DNA of 64,000 nucleotides from Mobilicoccus massiliensis (lineage in GTDB: Bacteria > Actinomycetota > Actinomycetes > Actinomycetales > Dermatophilaceae): assembly GCF_000826525.2 (NCBI RefSeq), contig NZ_LN651329.1, forward strand, positions 1-64,000, in the 5' to 3' direction. Every line of letters starts with the position of its first letter. The first letter of the stretch is position 1. Shown in pieces: positions 42,774 through 53,780 of the stretch. Both the position numbers and the translations under genes were made by a program. The notes beneath the pieces are model-generated. The model saw nothing but the letters and a program-made list of their open reading frames with translations. It was not told the origin of the DNA and ran no database searches.

Positions 42774-43778
42774 ATGTCGTTCTGTTACGTGCTCATGTGC
42801 CATACCGACCCCGCGGGTGTGCTTCGGCTCGTCCGCCGTGTCAGGAGCCTGAGCCCGGGGAGCGAGGTGCTCGTCCGCTTTCGGGATCCGGAATTCCTCG
42901 ACGCCGCATCCGTCACCGAGGCCGGTGGGCGGCGGTTCGTCAGCCGCATTCCCACGAGGTGGGGTGACCAGTCCCTCGTCGACGCGGCGCTCGAGGGATT
43001 CTCCGTGGCCAGGGCGTTGACCGGGTGCGACCACGCCGTGCTCGTCTCGGGGCAGGACTACCCGATCCGCGATCTGGCGGACTGGGAGGCCGAGGTCGAT
43101 GCCCTCGGCGCCGACGCGCTGCTCGATGCGTCGGCCGAGCAGCCCGCGGATCACGAGCTTCGTTGGTCGATCATCACGCCGCCCGCGGCGTTGCGGGGCG
43201 ACGAAGCGCTCCTCCGGCGCGCGACCGTACGCCTCGGCGCCTTCTCGCCCGCGCGTGTCCTCGTCAAGCCCGGCGAGCCGAGGATCTGGGTCGGCGTCCC
43301 TCGCGGGTCGCAGCGTCCCCCTCTGTTGCCGGTGAAGTGCGCCCAGTGGATCACGTTGAGCGCGATGGCGATCGACGCGCTCCTGCATCGTGACCACGCC
43401 GACCCCCGGGTGGGGGAGTACTTCCGCGGTGTGCGTATCCCCGACGAGTGGACCGTGCCGTCGATCGTCTGCGACGACCCGTCGCTGCGGGTCGCGTTCG
43501 CGGCGACGACGGCCAAGGTGTGGGAGCCCTGGAGCCCGAGTCCACGGTGGCTCGACCTCGAGGCGCTCGAGCGGATCCGACGCACGTCCGCGGCGCCGTT
43601 CGCACGAAAGATCGCCCCCGACGTCTCGCCGGAGGTGCTGGCCGAGGCCGACCGGATGGCCACGCGCTCGCGCGCGCAGGTGGCTGCAGATGTCGTGGAG
43701 CCGGTGGTGCGGCAGCCCGCGTGGGCCGACTCGGTGCGCGCCACCGTCGTCCCGGCGACGGGGGTGCGGACTTCGTGA
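42774..43778 (+). CDS. Mirror copy: GT14-like glycosyltransferase
   Basis: Identical to 30213-31217 (334 residues, VSGQDYPIR and KCAQWITLS). It overlaps the next gene by GTGA. Confidence 0.75.
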   Translation: MSFCYVLMCHTDPAGVLRLVRRVRSLSPGSEVLVRFRDPEFLDAASVTEAGGRRFVSRIPTRWGDQSLVDAALEGFSVARALTGCDHAVLVSGQDYPIRDLADWEAEVDALGADALLDASAEQPADHELRWSIITPPAALRGDEALLRRATVRLGAFSPARVLVKPGEPRIWVGVPRGSQRPPLLPVKCAQWITLSAMAIDALLHRDHADPRVGEYFRGVRIPDEWTVPSIVCDDPSLRVAFAATTAKVWEPWSPSPRWLDLEALERIRRTSAAPFARKIAPDVSPEVLAEADRMATRSRAQVAADVVEPVVRQPAWADSVRATVVPATGVRTS

Positions 43779-44101
43779 GTGACCTCCAATGCCCGGCGAC
43801 GTTCCACGTCGTCGGGCCCGGCGTGACACCGGAGCGTCACGACCTCGTCCACGGAGCACCGATCGCCGCCGTGCATGCGGCCGCCGAACGGCGCCCGGAG
43901 GGAGCGAACGTCGAGGTGGCGGAGCTCGACGAGGACCGACCCCTCGACGTCGTGCTCGTCGAGCTCTCGGATCTCTACCGAGGACTTCACGTCCTCGTCC
44001 TGCCCGGCGTGGTCTCGCCACCGGTGCACGACCCGAGCGACGAGCTCGTGGTCCGGATCGACGCCGACGGCCGCAGCATCGAGCGGGTGGACCGCCGGTA
44101 G
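43775..44101 (+). CDS. Mirror copy: hypothetical protein coupled to GT14-like gene
   Basis: Identical to 29890-30216 (108 residues, no known domain). Confidence 0.6.
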   Translation: MSDLQCPATFHVVGPGVTPERHDLVHGAPIAAVHAAAERRPEGANVEVAELDEDRPLDVVLVELSDLYRGLHVLVLPGVVSPPVHDPSDELVVRIDADGRSIERVDRR

Positions 44102-44158
44102 CCCGACCACCCTGACCACGCGACCACGCGACCACCCGGCCGCTCGAGCCGGTCCGCG

Positions 44159-45709
44159 TCAGCCGATCGCGGTGGCGGCGGTGCGCCGGGGGTCACCGGC
44201 GGCGACCAGGGTGCCGTCGGGACGCAGACCGGCGGCGCCGACCCCGCCGAAGTACATGGCGATCCGGTCATGAGCGGCACCCGGGAACGGGCTTGCCTCG
44301 ACCGCTGGGGTGACACCGGGGCCCGCCTCGTACTCCACCCGGGCGTCACCGGCGTCGTCGAACGCCACGTGCAGGCGGGGCTGGTCGATCGCCTCCTGCA
44401 GCGATTTCTGGTCGAGGCACACGCCGCCGATGACCTGCATGAGCGCGGTGGTGATGCGGTCGGCGCCGGGACTGCCGATCGCGAGTCGGGTGCCGTCGTC
44501 GCGCCGTGCGGTCGTCGGGGTCATGTTCGACGCGAGCCGCGTGCCCGGCGCGAGCGCGTGCAGACCGCGGCGGTTGAGCTCGGGCTCGCCGAGTGCGTTG
44601 TTGAGCATGAGCCCGGTACCCGGCACGGTGACCCCCGAGCCGTACCCCGCCGAGGTCGTGATGGAGCACGCGAGGCCCGTGTCGTCGATCGCCGAGACGT
44701 GGATGGTCTCCGGGGAACTCGACACCGCCGCGAGGCCCTCCGGCCCGAGTTCGTGCAGCGCGCGCAGGAGTTCCTGGCCGGCGATCTCGAGGTCCTCGGC
44801 CGCGTCGATGGCGCGACGCCGGTAGTCGAGCACGGCGTACTGGATGTCGATGATGTCGGAGGCGTCGGTACGTCCGCGCGTCGCGCGCCGGTCGGCGAGC
44901 AGGCGCAGCATCGCGGTGAGCACCGGGCCGCCGATCGAGGGGGCGGGGTTGGCGGCCACGTCCCAGTCCAGCAGCCGGGTGCGCAGGGGTGGGCGAGCGA
45001 CGGTGCGGTAGGAGGCCAGGTCCTCAAGCCCGAGCAGACCACCGTTGGCGTCCATGTCCGCGGCGATGACGTGCGCGATCTCGCCGGTGTAGAGGGTGGC
45101 GGCACCGTCGCGGCCGATGGTGTCGAGGGAGTCGGCGAGCTCGCTCGAACGCACGATGTCGCCGAGCTCGGGGTACTCCCCGCCGCCCTGGGTCATGAAC
45201 GCGCGTGTGCCGGGATCGAACGCGAAGAGGTTGCCGCCGGAGGCCTCGAGGTAGAACACGGCGGAAGGCCCGGCGGCCCACCCGTTGCGCGCCACGTGGG
45301 CCGCGGGCGCGACCAACTCGCGCCAGGGCAGCGCTCCCCACCGCGTCGACGCCTCGTCGAGGGCGGCGAACATCCCCGGAGTCGCCACCGAGCCATGACC
45401 GCCGTTGACCGTCATCCCGCCGTAGTAGTCCATCCAGAATTCGCGCAGTCCGGTGCCGAACCACTCGGCCGGACGTCCGCGGCCCGGCATCTCGACGTAC
45501 CCGTCGAGCACGATCGGTTGCTCCCTGGGAGCCCAGATGTTGACGTACGCGCCGCCCATCGGGCTGACGATGCCGACCTCGGTGACGCACGCGACGCAGA
45601 TCGCCGCGATCGCCGCGTCCACGGCGTTGCCACCCGCCTCGACGACGGCCATGGCGGCCTCCGCGGCCTCGTGTGCCGGCGTGGCGACGGCGACCTGCCG
45701 ACGTGTCAT
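44159..45709 (-). CDS. Mirror copy: gamma-glutamyltransferase family protein
   Basis: Identical to 28282-29832 (516 residues, nucleophile Thr335). Confidence 0.88.
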   Translation of the reverse strand: MTRRQVAVATPAHEAAEAAMAVVEAGGNAVDAAIAAICVACVTEVGIVSPMGGAYVNIWAPREQPIVLDGYVEMPGRGRPAEWFGTGLREFWMDYYGGMTVNGGHGSVATPGMFAALDEASTRWGALPWRELVAPAAHVARNGWAAGPSAVFYLEASGGNLFAFDPGTRAFMTQGGGEYPELGDIVRSSELADSLDTIGRDGAATLYTGEIAHVIAADMDANGGLLGLEDLASYRTVARPPLRTRLLDWDVAANPAPSIGGPVLTAMLRLLADRRATRGRTDASDIIDIQYAVLDYRRRAIDAAEDLEIAGQELLRALHELGPEGLAAVSSSPETIHVSAIDDTGLACSITTSAGYGSGVTVPGTGLMLNNALGEPELNRRGLHALAPGTRLASNMTPTTARRDDGTRLAIGSPGADRITTALMQVIGGVCLDQKSLQEAIDQPRLHVAFDDAGDARVEYEAGPGVTPAVEASPFPGAAHDRIAMYFGGVGAAGLRPDGTLVAAGDPRRTAATAIG

Positions 45710-45880
45710 CGTGTTTCCTCGTTCTTCCGACCCCGGTGTCCAAGCGGTGGGAGGGGCTCCCGCGTGGCGGGTGGACGCCAGTGTGCCACCAGCAGCGGGA
45801 TACGACGGTGCGGGGGACGACGGTTCTTCACCGGCGCCGGAGACGGCTTCTGCTTCTCAGGTCCCCTTCGGCGCGACCTG

Positions 45881-45927
45881 TCCTCGCCGGTGTCGGCAGA
45901 CGACGAAAGCGCCTGTCTCGGCGAGGA
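45881..45927 (-). terminator. Mirror copy: possible nucS terminator
   Basis: Same 9-bp hairpin as 28064-28110, downstream of the mirrored nucS. Confidence 0.4.
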
Positions 45928-45942
45928 GGGGGACTCGTGATC

Positions 45943-46647
45943 TCAGAACAGGCGGCCCGTGACGTCGTCGATGCCGCGCAACGCGTCGTAGTCGAGGGTG
46001 ACGCAGCGGATGCCGCGGTCGGTGGCCAGAGTCCTGGCCTGGGGCTTGATCTCCTGGGCGGCGAAGACGCCCTGCACCGGGCCGCCGGTGACGAGGTGCG
46101 GATCGCGGTTCATGAGCTCGAGGTAGCGCGTGAGCTGCTCGACCCCGTCGATCTCTCCCCGCCGCTTGATCTCCACGGCGACGTGGACGCCGTCGGCGTC
46201 GCGGCAGAGGATGTCGACCGGCCCGATCGCGGTCATGTACTCGCGGCGCACGAGCCGGTAGCCGTCGCCGAGGGTGTGGATGTGCTCGGCGAGCAGCTTC
46301 TGCAGGTGGGCCTCGACGCCGTCCTTGACCAGGCCGGGATCGACGCCGAGCTCGTGACTGGAGTCGTGGAGCACCTCGTGGATGCGGATGCGCAGCCGTC
46401 CGTCGCTCTTGGCGTGCTGCACGACCCACACCGTCTCGACCCCGTCGGCCCGCTCGCTCTCGTCGGGCTCGATCTCGGCCGTCGCGCACGGCGGCGACAT
46501 CCAGTTGAGCGGCTTGTAGGAGCCGCCGTCGCTGTGGACGAGCACCGACCCGTCGGCCTTGACCAGCAACAACCGCGTCGCGAGCGGAAGGTGGGCCGCC
46601 AGACGGCCCTCGTAATCGACACTGCACTTCGCGATGACCAGACGCAC
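45943..46647 (-). CDS. nucS: Mirror copy: NucS mismatch endonuclease
   Basis: Identical to 27344-28048 (234 residues, D145/E159/K161). Leaderless GTG start behind TAGGGT (46655-46660). Confidence 0.96.
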   Translation of the reverse strand: MRLVIAKCSVDYEGRLAAHLPLATRLLLVKADGSVLVHSDGGSYKPLNWMSPPCATAEIEPDESERADGVETVWVVQHAKSDGRLRIRIHEVLHDSSHELGVDPGLVKDGVEAHLQKLLAEHIHTLGDGYRLVRREYMTAIGPVDILCRDADGVHVAVEIKRRGEIDGVEQLTRYLELMNRDPHLVTGGPVQGVFAAQEIKPQARTLATDRGIRCVTLDYDALRGIDDVTGRLF

Positions 46648-46682
46648 GCCGCACACCCTAACCCCCGGCGACACCGCGGGGG

Positions 46683-46723
46683 CGGTGGCGATCGGTCGGT
46701 GGCGATCGACCGGTGGCGATCGA
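46683..46723. repeat. Mirror copy: three direct repeats upstream of nucS
   Basis: Same 14-bp-period array as 27268-27308. Confidence 0.8.
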
Positions 46724-46790
46724 CTGACGTGCCGAGTGCCACAGGAGCGGAACCGGGCCACGACGTCGCGCGGTCTGGAAGACTCCGGGC

Positions 46791-48566
46791 ATGGCTCGCG
46801 AAATCACGAAGATCGGTGTGATCGGACTCGGCACGATGGGTGCCGGAATCGTCGAGGTGTGTGCCCGCAGCGGGTTCGAGGTGGTCGGCGTCGAGATGAA
46901 CGCCGCGGCCGTCGAGCGCGGGCGGGGCCACCTCGAGAACTCCACGGGCCGCGCGGTGCAGCGCGGCAAGATGTCCGAGGAGGATCAGGCGGCGCTGCTC
47001 GGCCGGGTCACGACGACCGACGACATGTCGGCGCTCGCCGACTGCGGGCTGGTCATCGAGGCGGTGCCCGAAAGCCTCGACATCAAGCGGTCGGTGTTCA
47101 CCACGCTCGACGGCATCGTCGGAGACGACGCGATCCTCGCGACGAACACCTCCAGCCTCTCGGTCACCGACATCGCGACGGCGACGAAGGACCCGAGCCG
47201 TGTCATCGGCCTCCACTTCTTCAACCCCGCCCCGGTGCAGAAGCTCGTCGAGATCATCGCGACGGTCATCACCTCGCCCGACGTGCTCGAAGACGTGCGT
47301 GCGCTCGCCGAGAAGCTCGGCAAGGAGCCCGTCGTCGTCGGCGACCAGGCCGGCTTCATCGCCAACCGTCTGCTGCTCGCCTACCTCAACCGGGCCGTCA
47401 TGATGTACGAGAATAAATACGCGAGCCGCGAGGACATCGACGCCGCGATGACGCTCGGCTGCGGCCTGCCCATGGGGCCGCTCGCGCTGCTCGACCTCAT
47501 CGGTCTCGACGTGGCGTACGCCGTGCTCGACACGATCTACAAGGAGGGGCGCGACAAGCTCCACGCGCCCGCGCCGATGCTCAAGCAGATGATCACCGCG
47601 GGTCTGTTGGGCCGCAAGACCGGTCGCGGGTTCTACACCTACGAGAAGCCCGGCTCCGGCAAGGTGGTCGACGACCCGCAGACGCCCAGGCCCGCAGCCG
47701 ACGGCAAGGGCATCCGCCCGATTCACAAGGTCGGCGTGGTCGGCAGCGGCACGATGGCCACCGGGATCGCCGAGGTCTTCGCCAAGGCCGGCTACCCGGT
47801 GCAGATGGTCTCGCGGCACAAGGGACGCGTGGAGGAGGCCTACGGCGCGATCCAGAAGTCGCTCGCCAAGGCCGTGCAGCGCGGCAAGCTCACCGACGAG
47901 GTGCGCGAGAAGGCGATCGCGTCGATCACGACGAGCGACTCCCTCGAGACCCTGGCCGACGTCGACATCGTCGACGAGGCCATCAGCGAGGAGCTCTCGA
48001 CCAAGCAGGCGATGTTCGAGAACCTCGACGAGATCTGCAAGCCCGGTGCGATCCTCGCGACGACAACCTCGTCGCTGCCGGTCATCGAGGTGGCCGTCGC
48101 CACCTCCCGCCCGGCCGACGTCATCGGCATGCACTTCTTCAACCCGGCGCAGGTGATGAAGCTCGTCGAGATCGTCTCCACGGTCGCGACCGCCGCCGAC
48201 GTCGAGGCCACGATCGTCGACCTGTGCGACAAGATCGGCAAACGCGGCGTCGAGTGCGCCGACCGTTCGGGGTTCATCGTCAACTCGCTGTTGTTCCCCT
48301 ACCTCAACGACGCGATCAAGATGCTCGAGGCGCACTACGCGACCACCGACGACATCGACCTGGCGATGAAGGCCGGATGTGGTTATCCGATGGGTCCGTT
48401 CGAGCTGCTCGACATCGTCGGCCTCGACGTCTCGCTCGCCATCCAGAGGGAGCTGTACCTCGAGTTCCGCGAGCGCGGCTTCGCTCCGGCCCCGCTGCTC
48501 GAGCACCTGGTCAAGGCCGGGTATCTCGGTCGCAAGTCCAAGCGGGGGTTCCGCACGTACGCCTGA
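46791..48566 (+). CDS. Mirror copy: tandem 3-hydroxyacyl-CoA dehydrogenase
   Basis: Identical to 25425-27200 (591 residues, two complete NAD-binding/catalytic units). Confidence 0.93.
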   Translation: MAREITKIGVIGLGTMGAGIVEVCARSGFEVVGVEMNAAAVERGRGHLENSTGRAVQRGKMSEEDQAALLGRVTTTDDMSALADCGLVIEAVPESLDIKRSVFTTLDGIVGDDAILATNTSSLSVTDIATATKDPSRVIGLHFFNPAPVQKLVEIIATVITSPDVLEDVRALAEKLGKEPVVVGDQAGFIANRLLLAYLNRAVMMYENKYASREDIDAAMTLGCGLPMGPLALLDLIGLDVAYAVLDTIYKEGRDKLHAPAPMLKQMITAGLLGRKTGRGFYTYEKPGSGKVVDDPQTPRPAADGKGIRPIHKVGVVGSGTMATGIAEVFAKAGYPVQMVSRHKGRVEEAYGAIQKSLAKAVQRGKLTDEVREKAIASITTSDSLETLADVDIVDEAISEELSTKQAMFENLDEICKPGAILATTTSSLPVIEVAVATSRPADVIGMHFFNPAQVMKLVEIVSTVATAADVEATIVDLCDKIGKRGVECADRSGFIVNSLLFPYLNDAIKMLEAHYATTDDIDLAMKAGCGYPMGPFELLDIVGLDVSLAIQRELYLEFRERGFAPAPLLEHLVKAGYLGRKSKRGFRTYA

Positions 48567-48592
48567 GCCGGGCCGTCGCGCTCACGGAATGC

Positions 48593-48630
48593 CGACGCCC
48601 CGCCACCTCCGAGGAGGTGGCGGGGCGTCG
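48593..48630. terminator. Mirror copy: bidirectional hairpin terminator
   Basis: Same 18-bp stem as 25361-25398, between the mirrored convergent genes. Confidence 0.85.
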
Positions 48631-48662
48631 ACGTTCTCGCGCGCGGCCGGCGCGAGACCGGT

Positions 48663-50846
48663 TCAGGGCGTGGCGCGCGAGGTGGCGGCGAGAGCGTCGC
48701 GCAGGGCGTCCATGCCGCTCTTGAGACGTTCGGTCGTGCGCGGCACCGACTTCCACCCCGGCACGTCGACGTGGAAGTTCGCGGGGCTGCCGGGGGTGCT
48801 CGACTCGATCATCACGTCCATGCCGGTGACGGGGACGAGCGAGGGCTCGCCCAGGTCGGGGACGAGTCCCTGGCGCCCGGCGGGGTCGGCGAACGTGAGC
48901 ATCGACCACGGCAGCCGGAGGCGCCACTCCATCGGCAGGGCGGGGTCGGGGCGCACGAGCTGCCACGTGGCCAGCGAGGTGTACGCCGGGCTCGCGGAGT
49001 CCCACGTTCCCATGACGAGCTCGCCGACCTTCTGCATCTCCGCGGGGACGGCGTTGCGGCGGCCCGGGACCTCCATCGGCGGCGCGAGGGTGAGCTGCTC
49101 GACGACCCATCCGCGCAGGTTGGCGCGGGGAAGGTACAGCGTGGGCAGACCGTCGAGACGCGCCGGGTCGAGGGTGCGGCGCACGTACATCGTCACGGTG
49201 CTCATCGTGGGGACGAGGCGCAGAGCGACGTCGTAGTCGGCGTCGCCCGAGCCGCCGGGCAGGCGCAGACCGCTCGTGTCGTAGAGGCTGAAGCCCACGT
49301 CGACCGGAGAGGTGACGCGGCGTGTGAAGTAGAACGTGATGTAGAAGTACGAGGCGTCGTGGTCGACGGCGACCTTCGTCATCTCGTCCTCCGGCGCCTC
49401 GTGCACGACCTTCGTGCCTCCGAGCGCGGAGTCGTGCGCGAGCAGACCGAACCACTGTCCGCTCGTCAGCGGGTCGTGGAACAGCGCGCGTCGCGCCGGG
49501 GCGACGAGGCGCGACCGCGGCTCGGTCGGGGGCGAGGTGGCCGACCAGTCGTCGGTCCACGACGGCAGGAGGCCGCCGGCGATGCCGATCTCGCGGAACA
49601 TCGTCAGCATGTCGGCGTTCGCGCGCATCGCCTGCTGCTCGGAGAGGAACCCCTCGGTGCGCCCGTTGGCGCCGGTACTGCTCTGGCCGAGCGAGGCCGG
49701 CACACCGAACTCCGTGATGAGCAGCGGCATGCCCTGGTGATGCGCGCGCAGGTCGAGCAGGTAGGCGCGATAGGGGTCACCGGTCTGATAGGAGGCCTGG
49801 TAGCGCAGGAACATCGGCGCGTACGGCATCGCCCGGTAGGCCGCGAACGTTCCGGCAGGCCACGCCGTGCGTGCCCCGATGTTGTTGACGTCGACGCCCA
49901 CCTGGTCGTCGGTCGCGACCGGCTCCTCGGGGTGGGACAGGGGATCGGTGGCGGCGTGGTTGGCCGCGCCGATGGGGGCACACGAGCCCCGCTTCGCCTC
50001 GTGCGTGGCGAGTTCGTCCATGCGGGCGGCGATCCACGACTCCGTGGCACTCGCCTGCGGTGTCGAGATGAAGTAGGTGCCGGAGAACGGTCGGGCCTTG
50101 TTCTCGCGGTCGGTCGCGAGGACGACCCGTGGATCCCAGGGTGAGCCGACGACCCAGGCCGCCACCCAGCGCGACACGTCGCTGCGCCATCGCCCCGTCG
50201 GTCCGGTCGCCGAGGACGCGCGGCTGAGGTCGCCGTGGATCGCCGCACTCGTGTCGGCGATCTCGGCGCTGAGGGCCCGGCGCACCGCCGAGCCGAGGGG
50301 TGCGGGCTTGTCCACCGGCGCCCGCAGCGCATCGATCGTGACCCCCTGCACGAGGTAGAGCGGGGCGTCGGGGTGGGCCTTGTTGTAGGCGAGCAGCTCG
50401 TCGTAGAGGGCGGGCGCCTGCAGTGAGTCCAGACGCACGGCCCGGATGCCGGTCTCGCCCATCATCGTCAACCACCGGCGGTAGTCGGCGGCCTTGGGCG
50501 CGAAGTCCTCGGGCAGGTGCCCGGGCAGCACCGCCGTGAGACCGACGCCGGCGAGGAACGACCGATCGCCGTCGAGGGTGTGCAGCAGCAGCTGTTCGCC
50601 CTGCTGGGAGGCCGTGACCGACAGCTTTCCGACCTTCGTCGGGTTGGGCGCCCAGGAGTCGTTGTCGAGGGTGGGAGAACCCGTCGGGCTCGCCGGTGTG
50701 GTCGGCCTGGCGGAGGTCGTGGAGGTCGTCGACGTGGCCGGCGCGGGGGACTGCCCGGTGCACCCGGAGAACAACGCGACGGCCCCGGCCGCGAGAGCGC
50801 TCGTCCGCATGAAGTCGCGACGCGAGGGGAGGCGGGGGTCGGTCAT
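48663..50846 (-). CDS. Mirror copy: Tat-exported glycoside hydrolase-like lipoprotein
   Basis: Identical to 23145-25328 (727 residues, SRRDFM Tat motif, Cys29, TEFG nucleophile motif). Confidence 0.65.
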   Translation of the reverse strand: MTDPRLPSRRDFMRTSALAAGAVALFSGCTGQSPAPATSTTSTTSARPTTPASPTGSPTLDNDSWAPNPTKVGKLSVTASQQGEQLLLHTLDGDRSFLAGVGLTAVLPGHLPEDFAPKAADYRRWLTMMGETGIRAVRLDSLQAPALYDELLAYNKAHPDAPLYLVQGVTIDALRAPVDKPAPLGSAVRRALSAEIADTSAAIHGDLSRASSATGPTGRWRSDVSRWVAAWVVGSPWDPRVVLATDRENKARPFSGTYFISTPQASATESWIAARMDELATHEAKRGSCAPIGAANHAATDPLSHPEEPVATDDQVGVDVNNIGARTAWPAGTFAAYRAMPYAPMFLRYQASYQTGDPYRAYLLDLRAHHQGMPLLITEFGVPASLGQSSTGANGRTEGFLSEQQAMRANADMLTMFREIGIAGGLLPSWTDDWSATSPPTEPRSRLVAPARRALFHDPLTSGQWFGLLAHDSALGGTKVVHEAPEDEMTKVAVDHDASYFYITFYFTRRVTSPVDVGFSLYDTSGLRLPGGSGDADYDVALRLVPTMSTVTMYVRRTLDPARLDGLPTLYLPRANLRGWVVEQLTLAPPMEVPGRRNAVPAEMQKVGELVMGTWDSASPAYTSLATWQLVRPDPALPMEWRLRLPWSMLTFADPAGRQGLVPDLGEPSLVPVTGMDVMIESSTPGSPANFHVDVPGWKSVPRTTERLKSGMDALRDALAATSRATP

Positions 50847-50902
50847 CGGGTCCTCCTGACACGGCTGATCGAGCGGTGGGCCGTGGTGGGCAGAATGTGG
50901 TC

Positions 50903-51199
50903 GTGCCACGAGCCAACCGACGCCGCCGCGACGAGCGGGGCCTGCATCCCGGACTGTTCGTCCGAGAGTTGCGCGAGCAGTTCGACGGCACGACGTGGGT
51001 CGTGCGAGAGGTGACGGGCCGTGATCCCGGGCGCCGGTACGTGTGCCCGGGGTGCCAGCAGAGCTTCTCCGGAGGGTCGTCGCACGTCGTCGTGTGGCCC
51101 GAGAGCGGCCTCGGAGCGGGTGTCTCGGGACGCCGACACTGGCACACGTCGTGCTGGCGCGCCCGTCATCGACGACCACCGCGAGGCTCCTACCGCTGA
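50903..51199 (+). CDS. Mirror copy: small zinc-ribbon-like protein
   Basis: Identical to 22792-23088 (98 residues, CPGC and HWHTSCW motifs), GTG start. Confidence 0.65.
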   Translation: MPRANRRRRDERGLHPGLFVRELREQFDGTTWVVREVTGRDPGRRYVCPGCQQSFSGGSSHVVVWPESGLGAGVSGRRHWHTSCWRARHRRPPRGSYR

Positions 51200-51546
51200 C
51201 GCGCGTGGTCGCACTCGTCCACCCCCGGGCCGTTCAGAACTCGTGAAGATTCGCGCCGGTCGATCGATCGGCGGCGCGGGCCCCGGGTCGTGGGCGAAGG
51301 CCCGTCGCCGCGCGGCTCCGGCCGAGCCTACTACGCCGCACGTCCTGGTCATGTGCCCGACTCGGCGAGGGTGAGCCACTCGACGCCCCTCGCGCACGAG
51401 GCAGTGGGCGAGCTCACGTGAGGATTACGCCGGGGTCACGGCGGGAGACGACGAGACGACGAGACGACGGGAGAGACGACGACGGCCCGCCGCCCGCGAG
51501 TGCGGGAGGCGGGCCGGTCGTGGCGGTCGGGGCGATCGCCGATCCG
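51200..51546. other. Mirror copy: gene-free stretch next to ccrA
   Basis: Inverted copy of 22445-22791; only the ccrA hairpin (51484-51515) and a pyrimidine/purine microrepeat are visible. Confidence 0.5.
51484..51515. terminator. Mirror copy: ccrA terminator
   Basis: Same GGCCCGCC/GGCGGGCC hairpin as 22476-22507. Confidence 0.6.
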
Positions 51547-52884
51547 TCAGATGTTGCGGAAGCGGTTGATCGCGTCGAGGTGCGGCTCGCGGCGCTCGGG
51601 CATCGTCACGCCGAGGCCCTCCTTGGGGGCCAGGCACAGCACACCGACCTTGCCCTGGTGGGCGTTGCGGTGCACGTCCTGCGCGGCCTGACCGACCTCG
51701 TTCATCGGGTAGGTCTTGGAGAGGGTCGGGTGGATGAGCCGGCGGCGGATGAGGCTGTTGGCCTCCCAGGCCTCGCGGTAGTTGGCGAAGTGGCTGGAGA
51801 TGATGCGCTTGAGGTTCATCCACAGGAACCGGTTGTCGTACTCGTGCATGTACCCCGAGGTGGACGCGCACGTGACGATCGTGCCGCCCTTGCGAGCGAC
51901 GTAGACCGACGCACCGAACGTCTCGCGCCCCGGGTGTTCGAAGACGATGTCGACGTCGTGCCCGCGGGTGAGTTCACGGATGTCCTTGCCGAACCGGCGC
52001 CACTCCTTGGGGTCCTGGGTCTTCTCGTCCTTCCAGAACCGGTAGCCCATCTCGTTGCGGTCGATGACGTGCTCGGCGCCCATGCGGCGGCAGATCTCGG
52101 CCTTCTCGGGCGAGGAGACGACGCACACCGGGGTGGCGCCGCCGGCGAGGGCCATCTGGGTGGCGTAGGAGCCGAGGCCGCCGCTGGCGCCCCAGATGAG
52201 GACGCGGTCGCCGAGCTTCATGCCGGCGCCGTTCTTGCTGATGAGCTGACGGTAGGCAGTGGAGTTGACGAGGCCGGGGCTCGCCGCCTCCTCCCACGTG
52301 AGGTGCTCGGGCTTGGGCATGAGCTGGTTGGCCTTGACGATCGCGAGCTGGGCGAGCCCGCCGAAGTTCGTCTCGAAGCCCCAGATGCGCTGCTCGGGGT
52401 CGAGCATCGTGTCGTTGTGGCCGTCGTGGTGCTCGAGCTCGACGCTGAGGCAGTGCGCGACGCACTCCTGGCCGGGCTTCCACAGGTGCACGCCGGGGCC
52501 CGTGCGCAGCACGACGCCCGAGAGGTCGGAACCGACGATGTGGTAGGGCAGGTCGTGCCGCTTGGCGACGTCCGACAACCGGCCGTACCGCTCGAGGAAC
52601 CCGAACGTGGGTACGGGCTCGAAGATCGAGGTCCACACGGTGTTGTAGTTGACCGAGCTCGCCATGACCGCGACGAGCGCCTCACCGGGCGCGAGCTCGG
52701 GCAGCGGAACCTCGTCGACGTGGAGGCTCTTGCGGGGGTCCTTCTCCTTGCTGGGCACCCCCTCGAACATGTCGACCTCGTCCTTGCGGACGACCACGGC
52801 CTTGAACGACTCCGGTACCGAGAGGCCCGCGTAGGTCTCCTCGCTCCGGTCGCCGGACATGATGGCGTCGAGAATCTCCTGCAT
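51547..52884 (-). CDS. ccrA: Mirror copy: crotonyl-CoA carboxylase/reductase
   Basis: Identical to 21107-22444 (445 residues, CO2-site residues N81, F170, E171, H365). Confidence 0.96.
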   Translation of the reverse strand: MQEILDAIMSGDRSEETYAGLSVPESFKAVVVRKDEVDMFEGVPSKEKDPRKSLHVDEVPLPELAPGEALVAVMASSVNYNTVWTSIFEPVPTFGFLERYGRLSDVAKRHDLPYHIVGSDLSGVVLRTGPGVHLWKPGQECVAHCLSVELEHHDGHNDTMLDPEQRIWGFETNFGGLAQLAIVKANQLMPKPEHLTWEEAASPGLVNSTAYRQLISKNGAGMKLGDRVLIWGASGGLGSYATQMALAGGATPVCVVSSPEKAEICRRMGAEHVIDRNEMGYRFWKDEKTQDPKEWRRFGKDIRELTRGHDVDIVFEHPGRETFGASVYVARKGGTIVTCASTSGYMHEYDNRFLWMNLKRIISSHFANYREAWEANSLIRRRLIHPTLSKTYPMNEVGQAAQDVHRNAHQGKVGVLCLAPKEGLGVTMPERREPHLDAINRFRNI

Positions 52885-53040
52885 GGCCTCTCCTTCGGCT
52901 CGTCCTCGAGTCAACGACGTGGACCGGCACGTGGGCCGGATCCTCAGGTTCACCTTCCCGGCACGGGGGCCGAGGCGGGAGTAGGGGAGCGGGTGAGCTT
53001 CATCACCAGCACTGCCGACGCCCCGCCCCGGGGTGCGAAC

Positions 53041-53082
53041 AGGCGGCCCGTCCCCCGCCTCCTCGGCCGGGACGAGCCGCCT
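53041..53082 (-). terminator. Mirror copy: epimerase terminator
   Basis: Same 14-bp hairpin as 20909-20950. Confidence 0.65.
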
Positions 53083-53106
53083 GCTCGGCGCGTCGATCGG
53101 GTGGGG

Positions 53107-53544
53107 TCAGTGCATGCCCTCGGGGTTGGGCTCGACGAGCTCGACGAGCACACCGCCCGCGTCCTTGGGGTGGATGAAGTTGATGCGGCTGCCCGCGGTG
53201 CCGCGCTTGGGCTCGGGGTAGAGCAGACGCAGACCGCGCTCCTTGAGCGTCTCGCAGACCTCGTCGATGTTCTCGACGCGGTAGGCCATCTGCTGGATGC
53301 CGACGCCGCTCTTGTCGATGAACTTGGCGATCGTGGAGTTCTCGTTCAGCGGGGCGAGGAGCTGGATGCACGAGGTCGAGTCGCCGACCTCCATCATCGC
53401 CTCGGCGACGCCCTGCTCCTCGTTGATCTCGCGGTGGGCCATCTTCATGCCGTACTTCTCCTCGTAGAAGGCGATGGCCTCGTCGAGGTCGCGGACGGCG
53501 ATGCCGACATGGTCGATGTGCGTGAACAGTCCCTGTGCGCTCAT
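53107..53544 (-). CDS. mce: Mirror copy: methylmalonyl-CoA/ethylmalonyl-CoA epimerase
   Basis: Identical to 20447-20884 (145 residues, H12, Q61, E135). Confidence 0.9.
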   Translation of the reverse strand: MSAQGLFTHIDHVGIAVRDLDEAIAFYEEKYGMKMAHREINEEQGVAEAMMEVGDSTSCIQLLAPLNENSTIAKFIDKSGVGIQQMAYRVENIDEVCETLKERGLRLLYPEPKRGTAGSRINFIHPKDAGGVLVELVEPNPEGMH

Positions 53545-53707
53545 GTCTCCAGGGTAGGAGCGCCGGCGTCCGCGCAGGGCGATCGCGGGCGGATCGGGGA
53601 CGAACGGCCCGCCCCGCACGTCGCCCGTGCCCGCCCGTGCCCGCCCGAACCGCGAGACAGCCGGCCGGTGGGCCGGGCAGTGCGTCGAGGCTGTCGGAGC
53701 ACACCCC

Positions 53708-53756
53708 TACAGTGGGGGCGCTGTCACCGACGACCCAGTCAAAGACGACCCAGTCA
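53708..53756 (+). promoter_or_regulatory. Mirror copy: thiolase promoter and leader repeats
   Basis: TACAGT at 53708-53713 and two GACGACCCAGTCA copies; same as 20235-20283. Confidence 0.4.
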
Positions 53757-53780
53757 GGCACGACACGGAGGCCATCGCAC